Assembly (NCBI RefSeq): GCF_007474535.1
Contig: NZ_VKNW01000009.1
Coordinates: 124,001-188,000 of the forward strand
Source of the DNA: Chryseobacterium echinoideorum
GTDB taxonomy: Bacteria > Bacteroidota > Bacteroidia > Flavobacteriales > Weeksellaceae
Direction: 5' to 3'
Length of the DNA: 64,000 nucleotides
Shown here piece after piece: positions 1-9,332 of the stretch; the first letter of the stretch is position 1; every line of letters starts with the position of its first letter. Below the pieces are notes generated by a model that did not search any database, was not told the origin of the DNA, and worked only from the letters and a program-made list of their open reading frames with translations. A program made the position numbers and the translations under genes.

Positions 1-1523
1 ACGGTTTTGTAACATCTGCTAATGCGACATCTTTATCTTATGCAGGAGGAAATGCAGGTCAGGCTATAGCTGAATTAGGAAACTTTAAAGCATCTAAATT
101 AGAATTAGTGCTTTATACTAAGACGTCTATGGGAGACGGAACTCAGGCAAACAACCCTTGGTTGCAGGAATTACCGGATCCATTGACAAGAATGTCTTGG
201 GATAATTATTTGACAATTTCTCCAAAAGATGCTGAAGAGCTTGGTATAGAAAATGATCTTAATGCAAGAATGCAGCTAGACGGTTCTGTAGTAAACCTTA
301 CAGTAAACGGAGTTAAAATTGAAAATGTACCGGTATTTATTCAACCTGGTCAGGCAGACGGATCCGTTGGTCTTGCATTGGGTTACGGTAAAAAAGATTC
401 TGGTGCTACGGCGGATACAGGGGTAAATGCCTATCCTTTATTTGATGGATCAAACCTCGTAGTTTCTAATGTTTCTATTGAAAAAACTGGAGAAGAACAC
501 GAGTTCGCAGGGATTCAGCTTCAAAATACATTAATGGGACGTTACGATATTGCTAAAGAAGTTCCTTTGGCTGAGTTTATTAACGTACCTTTCGATGACG
601 AACACCACGGTTGGAACAAACCATTAGAATATCACACCATCAGCGGTGCACTTCCGGCAGGTAAAATTGACCTTTGGGATGCCTTTGATGATACAGACGG
701 ACCTCACTTCAACTTATCAATTGATCTGAACTCTTGTACTGGCTGCGGAGCATGTATTATTGCTTGTCAGGCAGAAAACAATGTTCCGGTAGTAGGTAAA
801 GAAGAGATGAGAATGTCTAGAGATATGTATTGGTTAAGAATTGACCGTTACTATTCATCTAAGCAGAAAGTTGGAGTTTATGATGGACTGAAAGAAGGAA
901 TGGCAGTTCCTGAGCTTTACGGAAGTGATGTTTTGGGCATTGATGGGGCTTTGGAGAATCCAGCAGAAAATCCGGATGTGATCTTCCAGCCGGTAATGTG
1001 TCAGCATTGTAACCACGCTCCTTGTGAAACGGTTTGTCCGGTTGCAGCAACATCTCACGGTAAGCAGGGACAAAACCACATGGCATACAACAGATGTATC
1101 GGTACAAGATATTGTGCTAACAACTGTCCTTATAAAGTAAGACGTTTCAATTGGTTCACATATAACCTGAATGACAAGTTCGATTTCAATATGAATAATG
1201 ATCTTGGAAGAATGGTTCTTAATCCTGATGTTGTTGTAAGAACAAGAGGGGTTATGGAGAAATGTTCTATGTGTATCCAAATGACTCAGAATACTATTCT
1301 TGAAGCGAAGAAAGAAGGTAGAAGAGTAGCAGAAGGAGAATTCCAGACTGCTTGTTCAAAAGCTTGTTCTACAGGCTCTATCAAGTTTGGAGATATGAAT
1401 GATAAAGAGTCTGAAGTTAGAAAATTATATTCTGGCAACAGAAGATATTATTTACTTGAAGAGATTGGAACCAAGCCAAACGTGTTCTATCACACTAAAG
1501 TAAGAAACAGAGTAGAAAAATAA
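1..1523 (+). CDS. actB: ACIII iron-sulfur subunit ActB, 3' part (5' end outside window)
   Basis: This is the C-terminal part of the large iron-sulfur subunit of alternative complex III, the membrane quinol:cytochrome c oxidoreductase. The frame is open from base 3, so the gene starts upstream; the apparent GTG start at 108 is internal. Four-cluster ferredoxin-type cysteine motifs are visible: CTGCGACIIAC near base 735, CQHCNHAPCETVCP near 1000, RCIGTRYCANNCP near 1092, and CSMC...CSKAC near 1265-1365. In this family an inactive molybdopterin-oxidoreductase-like region precedes them, consistent with the part seen at the start of the window. actC follows after 25 nt, so it is the first visible gene of an actBCDEF transcription unit. 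Identification is firm from motifs plus neighbours. Confidence 0.93.
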   Translation, partial: GFVTSANATSLSYAGGNAGQAIAELGNFKASKLELVLYTKTSMGDGTQANNPWLQELPDPLTRMSWDNYLTISPKDAEELGIENDLNARMQLDGSVVNLTVNGVKIENVPVFIQPGQADGSVGLALGYGKKDSGATADTGVNAYPLFDGSNLVVSNVSIEKTGEEHEFAGIQLQNTLMGRYDIAKEVPLAEFINVPFDDEHHGWNKPLEYHTISGALPAGKIDLWDAFDDTDGPHFNLSIDLNSCTGCGACIIACQAENNVPVVGKEEMRMSRDMYWLRIDRYYSSKQKVGVYDGLKEGMAVPELYGSDVLGIDGALENPAENPDVIFQPVMCQHCNHAPCETVCPVAATSHGKQGQNHMAYNRCIGTRYCANNCPYKVRRFNWFTYNLNDKFDFNMNNDLGRMVLNPDVVVRTRGVMEKCSMCIQMTQNTILEAKKEGRRVAEGEFQTACSKACSTGSIKFGDMNDKESEVRKLYSGNRRYYLLEEIGTKPNVFYHTKVRNRVEK

Positions 1524-1548
1524 AGTTTAAATAATAAATAGGTAAAAA

Positions 1549-2946
1549 ATGTCAGGACATTACGAAGCTCCGATAAGGGAACCTCTGATTATTGGTCACA
1601 AAACTTATCACGATATCACAGAAGATATTGCACGACCTATCGAAGAAAGAGCAGGTAAATTATGGTGGATTTCACTATATGCAGCCTTGGTTCTGTTCAT
1701 CTACGGATTTGGCTGTATCGCTTATACTATCGGAACAGGTATTGGAGCATGGGGGCTTAACAGAACTATTAACTGGGGTTGGGATATTACCAACTTCGTA
1801 TGGTGGGTAGGTATTGGTCACGCCGGTACGCTGATCTCAGCAGTATTATTATTATTTAGACAAAGATGGAGAATGTCTGTAAACCGTTCTGCGGAAGCGA
1901 TGACCATCTTCGCCGTTGTACAGGCAGCAATCTTCCCGGTAATTCACATGGGTAGAGTTTGGGTAGGATATTGGGTATTCCCTTTGCCCAACCAGTTTGG
2001 TTCTCTTTGGGGGAACTTCAACTCGCCTCTACTTTGGGACGTATTTGCAATCTCCACTTATTTCTCCGTATCTACAGTATTCTGGTTTATGGGATTGATC
2101 CCTGACTTTGCAATGATCAGAGACAGAGCAAAAACTCCTTGGACTAAGAAAATTTATACATTTCTTGCATTCGGATGGGGTGGTAAAGCAAAACACTGGC
2201 AGAGATTCGAAGAACTATCTTTGGTTCTTGCAGGTTTGGCAACTCCGCTTGTATTCTCGGTACACACCACCGTATCATTTGACTTCGCAACGTCGGTTAT
2301 CAAAGGATGGCACTCTACAATCTATCCTCCTTACTTCGTTGCCGGTGCGATCTTCTCAGGATTTGCAATGGTACAGACACTATTATTAGTTGCAAGAAAA
2401 GTTTGTCATCTTGAAGATTACATTACCATGTATCATATCGAAATTATGAACATCGTCATCATCTTAACTGGTGGTATGGTAACAGTAGCTTACGCAACTG
2501 AATATTTCATCGGATGGTATTCCGGGTCAAGATATGAAGATTTCACTTATCTTTCACCAGGTGCAGCTGTTGGACCTTACTGGTGGGCTTTCTGGTCATT
2601 GATCATTTGTAACCTTGTAGTTCCTGCCTCATTCTGGTTCAAGAGATTGAGAACAAATATTATCTGGACATTTATTGTAGCATTAATCATCAATATAGGA
2701 ATGTGGTTCGAACGTTTTGATATCATCGTAATCAACCTTTCAAGAGATTACTTGCCAGGATCTTGGACGATGTTTAAACCAACAATCATTGACGTTGGAG
2801 TGTATCTAGGAACAATAGGATTCTTCTCCGTATTATTCTTATTATATGCAAGAACATTCCCTGTAATTGCACAGGCTGAATTGAAATCAATTTTGAAAAT
2901 CTCAGGTGAAACTTATAAAGCAAAAGAAGGAGATGAGCACCACTAA
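1549..2946 (+). CDS. actC: ACIII quinol-binding membrane subunit ActC (NrfD/PsrC type)
   Basis: A 465-residue polytopic inner-membrane protein with about ten hydrophobic segments, typical of the NrfD/PsrC family ActC subunit that binds quinol in alternative complex III. The N-terminus (REPLIIGHKTYHDITEDI) is hydrophilic and the first membrane span begins near residue 45. Length fits the family. It lies 25 nt after actB and its last 14 bases overlap the start of actD, which suggests translational coupling. The order actB-C-D-E-F matches the known operon order. No oddity was seen. Confidence 0.93.
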   Translation: MSGHYEAPIREPLIIGHKTYHDITEDIARPIEERAGKLWWISLYAALVLFIYGFGCIAYTIGTGIGAWGLNRTINWGWDITNFVWWVGIGHAGTLISAVLLLFRQRWRMSVNRSAEAMTIFAVVQAAIFPVIHMGRVWVGYWVFPLPNQFGSLWGNFNSPLLWDVFAISTYFSVSTVFWFMGLIPDFAMIRDRAKTPWTKKIYTFLAFGWGGKAKHWQRFEELSLVLAGLATPLVFSVHTTVSFDFATSVIKGWHSTIYPPYFVAGAIFSGFAMVQTLLLVARKVCHLEDYITMYHIEIMNIVIILTGGMVTVAYATEYFIGWYSGSRYEDFTYLSPGAAVGPYWWAFWSLIICNLVVPASFWFKRLRTNIIWTFIVALIINIGMWFERFDIIVINLSRDYLPGSWTMFKPTIIDVGVYLGTIGFFSVLFLLYARTFPVIAQAELKSILKISGETYKAKEGDEHH

Positions 2947-3454
2947 AATTGTATACGGACTTTATGCTGACGACGATGATTTAATGAACGGCGTTAAAGC
3001 ATTCAACGATAAAGGAATCGCAATCAACGAAGTTTATACTCCGTTTCCGGTTCACGGACTAGACAAAGCTTTAGGTTTAAAGAAAACCAGAATTTCTGAT
3101 GCTGCTTTTATCTACGCATTATATGGTGTAAGTATTGGTGCAACAGTTACTTGGTACGTAATGAATCATGACTGGCCTCAGAATATTGGTGGTAAACCTG
3201 CTTTCGACTGGGCACACAACATGCCTGCGTTCGTAGTACCAATGTTCGAATTGATGGTATTCTGTGCAGCACACATGATGTCTTTAACATTCTTAGTTAG
3301 AAACAAAATGTATCCTGGTGCTCCCGCTCAGAACCCAGATCCGAGAACTACCGATGATAAATTCCTGATGGAATTTATTACCAATGATGTAGATTCGGTG
3401 AAGCAGCTTTTAATTGAAACAGGAGTAGAAGAAATAACCGTTAAAGATGCTTAA
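2933..3454 (+). CDS. actD: ACIII membrane subunit ActD (DUF3341)
   Basis: A protein of about 173 residues with a cytoplasmic N-terminal domain and two membrane spans near residues 53-75 and 98-122, matching ActD (DUF3341) of alternative complex III. I choose ATG 2933 (MSTTKIVYG) rather than the upstream in-frame ATG at 2906, because 2933 has a GGAG ribosome site just before it and gives the usual family N-terminus. It overlaps actC by 14 nt, and its stop at 3452-3454 overlaps or abuts the actE start. Its role is structural in the complex; no cofactor motif is seen. Confidence 0.9.
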   Translation: MSTTKIVYGLYADDDDLMNGVKAFNDKGIAINEVYTPFPVHGLDKALGLKKTRISDAAFIYALYGVSIGATVTWYVMNHDWPQNIGGKPAFDWAHNMPAFVVPMFELMVFCAAHMMSLTFLVRNKMYPGAPAQNPDPRTTDDKFLMEFITNDVDSVKQLLIETGVEEITVKDA

Positions 3455-4145
3455 AATGAAGAGAAATATTTTAAAAATGACAGCGGTTTTAGGTTTAACT
3501 ACAGTTTTACTTAATTCTTGCGGACCAAAAGAAAACGCACCTCTTGTTTACTTTCCGGATATGTATTTCCCTGTAGCTTATGATCCTTTGATGAAAGCTC
3601 AGGATGCGTATTCAGATCATGAAAATGAGATTCCTGCATTTGTAAAAAATAATGGCGCAACAGGACTTTCTCCTGTAGAAGGTTCAGTAGCTCAGAATAA
3701 AGATGGTGTTTTTGCCGAAGACAAACTTCCAAGAACTCCGGATGAATATAATGCTGGTTATGATGCTTCAAAGGGAATTACTTCTTCACCTTTAAATCCT
3801 GCTAATGCTACAAAAGATTTAGAGAGAGGAAAAGTACTTTTTGAACGTACTTGTTCTGCCTGTCACGGTGTTGCCGGAGACGGACAAGGATCAATCGTAC
3901 AAAGTGGGGCTTATTCAGGTGTGCCAAATTATGCAGATAGAGAAATTACTGTAGGATCTGTACACTATGTTTTAACAAATGGTAGAAATGCAATGGGATC
4001 TTATGCAGGACAGCTTAGTCCTGGAGACAGATGGAGAGTGGCCATGTATGTAATGAATGCTTTCAAAGGTGCATCTGCAACTCCGGCTGCAGCTCCTGCA
4101 ACTGCTGAAGCAGCAAAAACCGAAACTACCGAAACTAAAAAATAA
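3447..4145 (+). CDS. actE: ACIII monoheme cytochrome c lipoprotein ActE
   Basis: A 232-residue exported lipoprotein with one c-type heme site. A hydrophobic leader ends in the lipobox LLNSC near residue 25, and the heme motif CSACH is near residue 136, with a candidate methionine ligand in RNAMGSY near residue 178. The C-terminus is a low-complexity Ala/Thr/Lys tail. It should pass electrons from the quinol-oxidising core of ACIII to an acceptor cytochrome or oxidase on the periplasmic side. The start could be ATG 3447 (overlapping actD by 8 nt) or ATG 3456, one base after the actD stop; the leader works with either. Confidence 0.9.
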   Translation: MLKMKRNILKMTAVLGLTTVLLNSCGPKENAPLVYFPDMYFPVAYDPLMKAQDAYSDHENEIPAFVKNNGATGLSPVEGSVAQNKDGVFAEDKLPRTPDEYNAGYDASKGITSSPLNPANATKDLERGKVLFERTCSACHGVAGDGQGSIVQSGAYSGVPNYADREITVGSVHYVLTNGRNAMGSYAGQLSPGDRWRVAMYVMNAFKGASATPAAAPATAEAAKTETTETKK

Positions 4146-4153
4146 GAAAAGAA

Positions 4154-5485
4154 ATGTATAGTTTTTCACCAAAATTAAAATCAGCTTCTATAATACTTCT
4201 AGTTGTAGGTTTAGTTCTTTTTGCTGTTGGTTTCTTTATGAATAAAGGAATTACTACAGAAAAAATTGAGCACATGATGGAAGCAGTACATGCTTCAGGA
4301 CATGATGCTCCTACACACTCAAGCCAAATGGTGGGTCCTCAGGATCATGAGTCTCATCTAAAACATGCAGAGATGCAGATTCACAATCAGCCTTTGGCAG
4401 CAATTCATTTCGTAGCGGTATTTTTCTTCGGAGTGAGCTGTTGTGTTTTGTTTTTCTACTGCATTCAGCATGCTGCACACGCAGGTTGGCCTATTATTAT
4501 TACAAGGGTAATGGAAGCAATTGCGTCTTATATTCCTTGGGGTGGTGCTATTTTGATCATCATTATGATTCTTAATATTACGCATAATGGGCATCTTTTT
4601 CACTGGATGGATCCTGAATTAACAAGAGAGGGATCTCCTGAATTTGATGTTATCCTTTTTGAAAAGAAAAGATTCTTAAATATACCTTTTTATGCTATAA
4701 GAACTATTATTTATGTAGCTGGAGCTTCATTCTTTGCATGGAAACTAAAAGCAATGTCGAAGAAAGTAGACGAAACTAAGTCAAGAGTAGATTATCAGTT
4801 TCTTTACAGATGGGCAGTAGGATACATTGCATTCTTCGGATTTGCATCTGCAGCTTGGGCATGGGATTGGTTGATGTCTATTGACCCTCACTGGTATTCT
4901 ACAATGTATATTTGGTATTCTATGGTGAGCTGCCTTTCAAGTGGAATTGCTGTGATCATTTTGCTAAGTGTTTTCCTAAAGAAAAATGGTTTCTTACCAC
5001 AGTTTAATGATAATCACTTGCATGATTTAGGAGTTTTCCTTTTTGCTACAAGTATGCTCTGGACTTATACATGGTTCGCACAATTCATGTTATATTGGTA
5101 TGCAAACGTGCCTGAAGAAGTAAATTATTTCTTCGGAAGGTTCGAACATTATTCTACAACATTCCTTCCGATGCTTATTGTAAACTTCCTTTTACCATTA
5201 TTGGTTTTAGTAAGCAGCAGCATCAAGAGAAATTACAAAGTTGTAACAATTATGGCAGTTGTTGTAATCTGTGGTCACATCTTAGATTATTTCAATATGG
5301 TAATGCCGGGAACGGTTGGTCCTTACTGGAAGACTCCTGAGGTTTTACTTCTTGTTATAGGTGCCATTTTATTTGTAGCGGGATTGTTTATGTTTACAGT
5401 GCTTTCAGCATTAGCTAAGCTGAAATTAATTCCTACAGGTAACCCTTATTTACACGAATCTGAAATTTACGAATATCCTTTCTAA
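4154..5485 (+). CDS. actF: ACIII membrane subunit ActF
   Basis: A 443-residue multi-spanning membrane protein with about ten hydrophobic segments, matching the ActF subunit (a second quinol:cytochrome c oxidoreductase membrane subunit, distantly like ActC). A histidine-rich loop lies at residues 36-80, between the first and second spans. It starts 8 nt after actE and is the last gene of the operon; a hairpin with a T-run follows. In many Bacteroidota coxB and coxA follow ActF, but here the next gene is an unrelated secreted protein, so the terminal oxidase must be encoded elsewhere. Confidence 0.9.
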   Translation: MYSFSPKLKSASIILLVVGLVLFAVGFFMNKGITTEKIEHMMEAVHASGHDAPTHSSQMVGPQDHESHLKHAEMQIHNQPLAAIHFVAVFFFGVSCCVLFFYCIQHAAHAGWPIIITRVMEAIASYIPWGGAILIIIMILNITHNGHLFHWMDPELTREGSPEFDVILFEKKRFLNIPFYAIRTIIYVAGASFFAWKLKAMSKKVDETKSRVDYQFLYRWAVGYIAFFGFASAAWAWDWLMSIDPHWYSTMYIWYSMVSCLSSGIAVIILLSVFLKKNGFLPQFNDNHLHDLGVFLFATSMLWTYTWFAQFMLYWYANVPEEVNYFFGRFEHYSTTFLPMLIVNFLLPLLVLVSSSIKRNYKVVTIMAVVVICGHILDYFNMVMPGTVGPYWKTPEVLLLVIGAILFVAGLFMFTVLSALAKLKLIPTGNPYLHESEIYEYPF

Positions 5486-5510
5486 GGAATTGTAACAAAA
5501 TAAACGATAA

Positions 5511-5544
5511 AAAGACTGATTAATTAATAATCGGTCTTTTTTTT
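5511..5544 (+). terminator. Rho-independent terminator of the act operon
   Basis: AAAGACTGAT and AATCGGTCTT form a stem with one G-U pair around a short AT loop, followed by a run of eight T. It lies 25 nt after the actF stop. Confidence 0.8.
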
Positions 5545-5653
5545 ATAAATCATTTAAAGGCAACCTTTTCAATTTTTATTCGTCTTATTAATGTCGTATA
5601 ACTTAATCTGATCACATAGAGTATTTGCTCTGAAAACTTTTAACTAAATCCTT

Positions 5654-6673
5654 ATGAAAACTTCAAAAATCCTATCAATTATCTTCATTTTAATTTTGAA
5701 TTTATTTAATGCACAGAGCATTACATTCATTTCAGAGAAAACCAATTTACCGATTCCTAAAGTATCAGTTTTTGGAAAAGAGGGTAATATTTTAGCAATA
5801 TCGGATATTGATGGAAAGATTGAAAAGTCTGCACTGGTTAAAGAACAGGAAAATTTCCAACTCATTTATGACAACATTATTCTTACAAGTCTATCTTATT
5901 CTGATTTGAATAAAGAAGTGATTAAACTTGACGATAAAATTAAAGATATTGAACCTGTAATTATCAAAAACAACAAACTGGCAAAATACATCAAAGTGCG
6001 TGGAAATTTTAACGCGTACGTTACTTTGAATACGAAGCTTAACTGTTATGCAGACGGTGTGATCACGTATATTTTTGACAATAAAACCAAAAAACTGAAG
6101 AGTGCAAATGTGGAAGAATATCGCATTTTCAGACTGGAAGATGCAAAGAATGAGAAAAAAGAAACAGCTTCGTGGGATTATAATAGCTTTCTTGATCTGC
6201 CAAAACTGAAAGATGTAGGTAATATTGCTGAGTTTAAATCTAAAAGAGCTAAGATTAAAGAACTTAAAGGTATTAATAAAGACGAAATTGAAATCACAGG
6301 TGAGGCTTTGCAGGAAAAAGAATTAGCATTATTTGGATATCGTTTTTTTGATGTTAAAGGAATTATTAATCATTCTTACGAAAAAGATTCTGATAAGACT
6401 TTGAGAGATTTCTTAGAGTCTAATGAGATCAGTTTTATCAAATTGAAACATAAAAGTGAAACTAATTATAACCAAGTTATTGTTTACAGGAATTTTTATC
6501 CCGTTGAACTTGAGTTTGCAGAGGATAATAATGTAGAACAAAAAGTAAAATTTAATAAAAGCAATAGCAGTTATAATACAAACTATTGGAAAGATTCTTC
6601 ATTCCCCAATATGCAGACTGTGTTCAGTTCTTTTTTTAAGGATAAGTTAAAAGAACAACAAAATAAAAAATAA
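5654..6673 (+). CDS. Secreted protein with carboxypeptidase-regulatory-like N-terminus, unknown function
   Basis: A 339-residue protein with a cleavable signal peptide (MKTSKILSIIFILILNLFNA then QS). Residues 25-85 (FISEKTNLPIPKVSVFG...ISDIDGKIE) look like the carboxypeptidase-regulatory-like beta-sandwich common in secreted and surface proteins of Bacteroidota. The rest, rich in Lys and Glu, is not recognised. It stands alone between the act terminator and a lipoprotein gene, separated from the latter by 50 nt. A substrate or partner cannot be assigned. Confidence 0.75.
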   Translation: MKTSKILSIIFILILNLFNAQSITFISEKTNLPIPKVSVFGKEGNILAISDIDGKIEKSALVKEQENFQLIYDNIILTSLSYSDLNKEVIKLDDKIKDIEPVIIKNNKLAKYIKVRGNFNAYVTLNTKLNCYADGVITYIFDNKTKKLKSANVEEYRIFRLEDAKNEKKETASWDYNSFLDLPKLKDVGNIAEFKSKRAKIKELKGINKDEIEITGEALQEKELALFGYRFFDVKGIINHSYEKDSDKTLRDFLESNEISFIKLKHKSETNYNQVIVYRNFYPVELEFAEDNNVEQKVKFNKSNSSYNTNYWKDSSFPNMQTVFSSFFKDKLKEQQNKK

Positions 6674-6723
6674 AAATATTTATTAGTAAAGGTTTTATTA
6701 AATTTGCCATAAACCATACTAAA

Positions 6724-7905
6724 ATGAAAAAGTTTTCTTTGCTGCTCATCTTCAGCCTGTTGTTTTTTACGTCATGTAAAAAAGACAGCGTAGATGCGAC
6801 CACTACTCAGTCTTTCCAGTCGAGTATTAATGATATGGCATCCAGCCTTACCACGATAAAACAAATCAAATTCAATGAAGCATTATATATCCTCAAAACT
6901 TTCGGCGTGGAAGCAGATGGAGATGTTGCAGAATTAAAGGCTCTGGGACAATTGATCAATGGAAAAAAAGTACCGGAAATATTGCTTATGGCCGACAAAG
7001 TAGCTCAGGAAAACGGAATAGAGTGGGCAAGTACTGCGCCTCCGTCTTTGGGTGAAATGAATATCTTTGGTGACGAATTGGCAAAAGAAAGTGATCCGAA
7101 TGATGTGAAAGCAAGCTCACTGAATATTCTTACTCAGTTTTCCGGAGATAATGGAAATGGTCCTACAGCAATTCAGATCATTCCTAGATTGGTTGATAAT
7201 TCAGGAAATCCTATTGCATTCACTGGAGCAGGTTTGGAAGCCACATTAGAAGTTTTCAGCAACGGAGTGAAAATTTCTACCGCCAAAAATTTGATGCAGG
7301 ACAATAACTTTAAGGGCTTCAATCTCAAGTTTTCTTCTTTACTGGCATCTAAAATTACGGATAACAAAATTGATGTGACCGTTTCAGTTAAAACAACGGC
7401 AAAGACATTTAAAATGTCTAAGATCGGTTTAGATGTTAACCCCTCTGCATTGAAAGTTCCGGAAATTCCTAAAACGGATTCTACAATGATTGAGCAAGAT
7501 CCTGCTGCAATGATAGATCCTAATAATCCTGCAGTTACCACTTCACCGGGTACAGATCCTACGACACAGGCACCGCCAAAACAGCCTGCAGATCCTAAAA
7601 ATACGGTGAGCAAATTTTTAAATAACGTAAGTTCACAAAATTTAAAGGCTGCATTTGATGCATCAAGCAATCCAAGTTGGGGAAGCTACGAATCTTTTTC
7701 TAATCCCACCTCAGGATTTGGAGCAATAAAAAGTGTAAATGTTAAAAATATTACAACTAACGGATCAACGGCAAATTCATCAAGTGTAAGTGCCACTTAT
7801 GACGTAACAGATAAAAACGGGAGAACAACTTCTTTAAAAGCTACTTTTGGTCTTAAAAATGTAAACGGAGAATGGAAAATCTCCAGCTATAAAATAAATC
7901 CTTAA
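6724..7905 (+). CDS. Lipoprotein with C-terminal NTF2-like domain
   Basis: A 393-residue predicted lipoprotein: hydrophobic leader, then lipobox FFTSC at about residue 18 followed by KKDS. The middle (residues 30-240) is not recognised. A Pro/Thr/Asp-rich linker lies near residues 250-290. The last 100 residues (KFLNNVSSQNLKAAFDASS... to NGEWKISSYKI) have the look of an NTF2-like/DUF4878 domain, with the characteristic final strand NGEWKI. A TAAATTTG -7-like box at 6699-6706 just upstream may be its promoter, with a poor -33. The gene ends 4 nt before apt, so the two may be cotranscribed. Function is unknown. Confidence 0.75.
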   Translation: MKKFSLLLIFSLLFFTSCKKDSVDATTTQSFQSSINDMASSLTTIKQIKFNEALYILKTFGVEADGDVAELKALGQLINGKKVPEILLMADKVAQENGIEWASTAPPSLGEMNIFGDELAKESDPNDVKASSLNILTQFSGDNGNGPTAIQIIPRLVDNSGNPIAFTGAGLEATLEVFSNGVKISTAKNLMQDNNFKGFNLKFSSLLASKITDNKIDVTVSVKTTAKTFKMSKIGLDVNPSALKVPEIPKTDSTMIEQDPAAMIDPNNPAVTTSPGTDPTTQAPPKQPADPKNTVSKFLNNVSSQNLKAAFDASSNPSWGSYESFSNPTSGFGAIKSVNVKNITTNGSTANSSSVSATYDVTDKNGRTTSLKATFGLKNVNGEWKISSYKINP

Positions 7906-7909
7906 AAGT

Positions 7910-8446
7910 ATGGCATCTGAGCAACTCATTAAAAAGCTTGAGGCAACGATAGAAAATATACCAGATTTTCCCATTGCGGGAATTCAGTTCAAAGATATTT
8001 CGCCTATATTTTTAGATCCTAAACTATACGAAGAGGTTATAGATGATCTTGTCAGCTTCAGCAAGGGCAAAGTAGATGCAGTATGCGGAATAGAAAGTCG
8101 TGGTTATCTCTTCGGAATTGCAATTGCAGTTGCTTTGGATGTTCCTTTTATTTTAATCAGAAAAAAAGGGAAGCTTCCACCTCCGGTAATTTCAGAAAAA
8201 TATGATCTTGAATATGGCAGTGCAGAAATAGAAACCAGAGAAGGTCAGATAAAGAAAGGACAAAAAATTTTAATTCATGATGATCTTTTGGCAACCGGCG
8301 GAACAACAGAAGCGGCAGCAAAGTTGGTTGAAAAACAAGGTGCAGATGTAGTACAGTTTAGTTTTTTAATTGGCTTAAAAGATCTTAAAGGTGAAGAAAA
8401 ACTCAAAAAGTTTGGCGCTGATATTTACAGTATTCTGCAATATTGA
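7910..8446 (+). CDS. apt: Adenine phosphoribosyltransferase
   Basis: A 178-residue cytoplasmic purine-salvage enzyme that converts adenine and PRPP to AMP and pyrophosphate. Diagnostic features are the family N-terminus (IPDFPIAGIQFKDISPI at residues 16-32), the adenine-site segment GIESRGYLFG near residue 61, and the PRPP-binding loop ILIHDDLLATGGTT near residue 121. The length is typical. It starts 4 nt after the lipoprotein gene, which suggests transcriptional coupling. Confidence 0.96.
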   Translation: MASEQLIKKLEATIENIPDFPIAGIQFKDISPIFLDPKLYEEVIDDLVSFSKGKVDAVCGIESRGYLFGIAIAVALDVPFILIRKKGKLPPPVISEKYDLEYGSAEIETREGQIKKGQKILIHDDLLATGGTTEAAAKLVEKQGADVVQFSFLIGLKDLKGEEKLKKFGADIYSILQY

Positions 8447-8567
8447 TCAGCTGAGATTAATGTCAATTCGGAAAAAGAAAGATATTATAAAAAATATCAT
8501 CATTTATAACTGTTTCAAAAGATGTTCAATTATTTGAAGACATTTATTAATAATACAAATAAACATT

Positions 8568-8597
8568 TTGTAAATCATTCAGAAACAATTAAATTTG
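8568..8597 (+). promoter_or_regulatory. Bacteroidetes sigma-A promoter of the TPR-ribH unit
   Basis: TTG at 8568-8570, 19 nt, then TAAATTTG at 8590-8597. This is an exact match to the Bacteroidetes consensus TTG-N19-TANNTTTG, ending 21 nt before the start codon of the next gene. Confidence 0.8.
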
Positions 8598-8618
8598 CAA
8601 TTCAATTTTTAAGAATTT

Positions 8619-9329
8619 ATGGCAAAATTGGGAAAAAATGCTCAGCAAGAGCTGGAAGGAAAAGAAACAGTGGAGTTTTTTAAAGATCTTGACAGAGAGG
8701 CTTTAAATACAGAAAGATTCCTTGAAAGATATTCAAAACCATTAAGTATAGCTTTTGGAATTTTGGTTCTGGGAGTTTTAGGCTTTTTCGCATATCAGCA
8801 GTTTATTGTAGCTCCGAAAAATGAAGAAGCAGTAAAAACTTACCTTGCAGCACAGAAAAACCTTACAGAAGGTAAAGATAAAGACGCTTTGGGAGGCACA
8901 TCTGCTGCTAATCCTGGTTTTATGGGAACATACAAAGAATACTCTTCAACTGATATTGGTAAATTGGCTGCTTATAATGCAGGTCTTATCAAATTTAAAG
9001 AAGGAAAGTTTCAGGAAGCGTATGATTTGATGGATAAATTTTCCTCAGACAACAAAACATTGATGGCCATGAAATACGGCGCAATGGCAGATGCTAAATC
9101 GGGTCTTAATAAAAATGATGAAGCATTGTCTTTGTTGGATAAAGCAGCTTCTGCCGCAGAAGATCCTTATACCTCGTATTATTTCACAAGAAAAGCAGGA
9201 ATTTTGGCTTTAGGAATGAAAAAGAATGCCGAAGCTAAAAAATACTTTACTACAATTGATGAAAAATATCAGGATTACGACAACGGAATGTCTGATTCTT
9301 ATATAGAAATGGCTAAATACTTAAACTAA
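8619..9329 (+). CDS. Membrane-anchored TPR protein (YfgM-like)
   Basis: A 236-residue protein with a cytoplasmic N-terminal stretch, one membrane span near residues 45-64 (IAFGILVLGVLGFFAYQQF), and a long helical C-terminal part with TPR-like repeats (for example AYNAGLIKFKEGKFQEAYDLM and the following repeats). This layout resembles YfgM/BamD-like tetratricopeptide proteins that work at the cell envelope. It is driven by an exact Bacteroidetes promoter and ends 3 nt before ribH, so the two genes form one unit. A precise role cannot be given. Confidence 0.8.
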   Translation: MAKLGKNAQQELEGKETVEFFKDLDREALNTERFLERYSKPLSIAFGILVLGVLGFFAYQQFIVAPKNEEAVKTYLAAQKNLTEGKDKDALGGTSAANPGFMGTYKEYSSTDIGKLAAYNAGLIKFKEGKFQEAYDLMDKFSSDNKTLMAMKYGAMADAKSGLNKNDEALSLLDKAASAAEDPYTSYYFTRKAGILALGMKKNAEAKKYFTTIDEKYQDYDNGMSDSYIEMAKYLN

Positions 9330-9332
9330 AAT

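Noticed and set aside
855..1280. Antisense frames inside actB
   Set aside because: They are shadows of the iron-sulfur coding sequence with no start signal.
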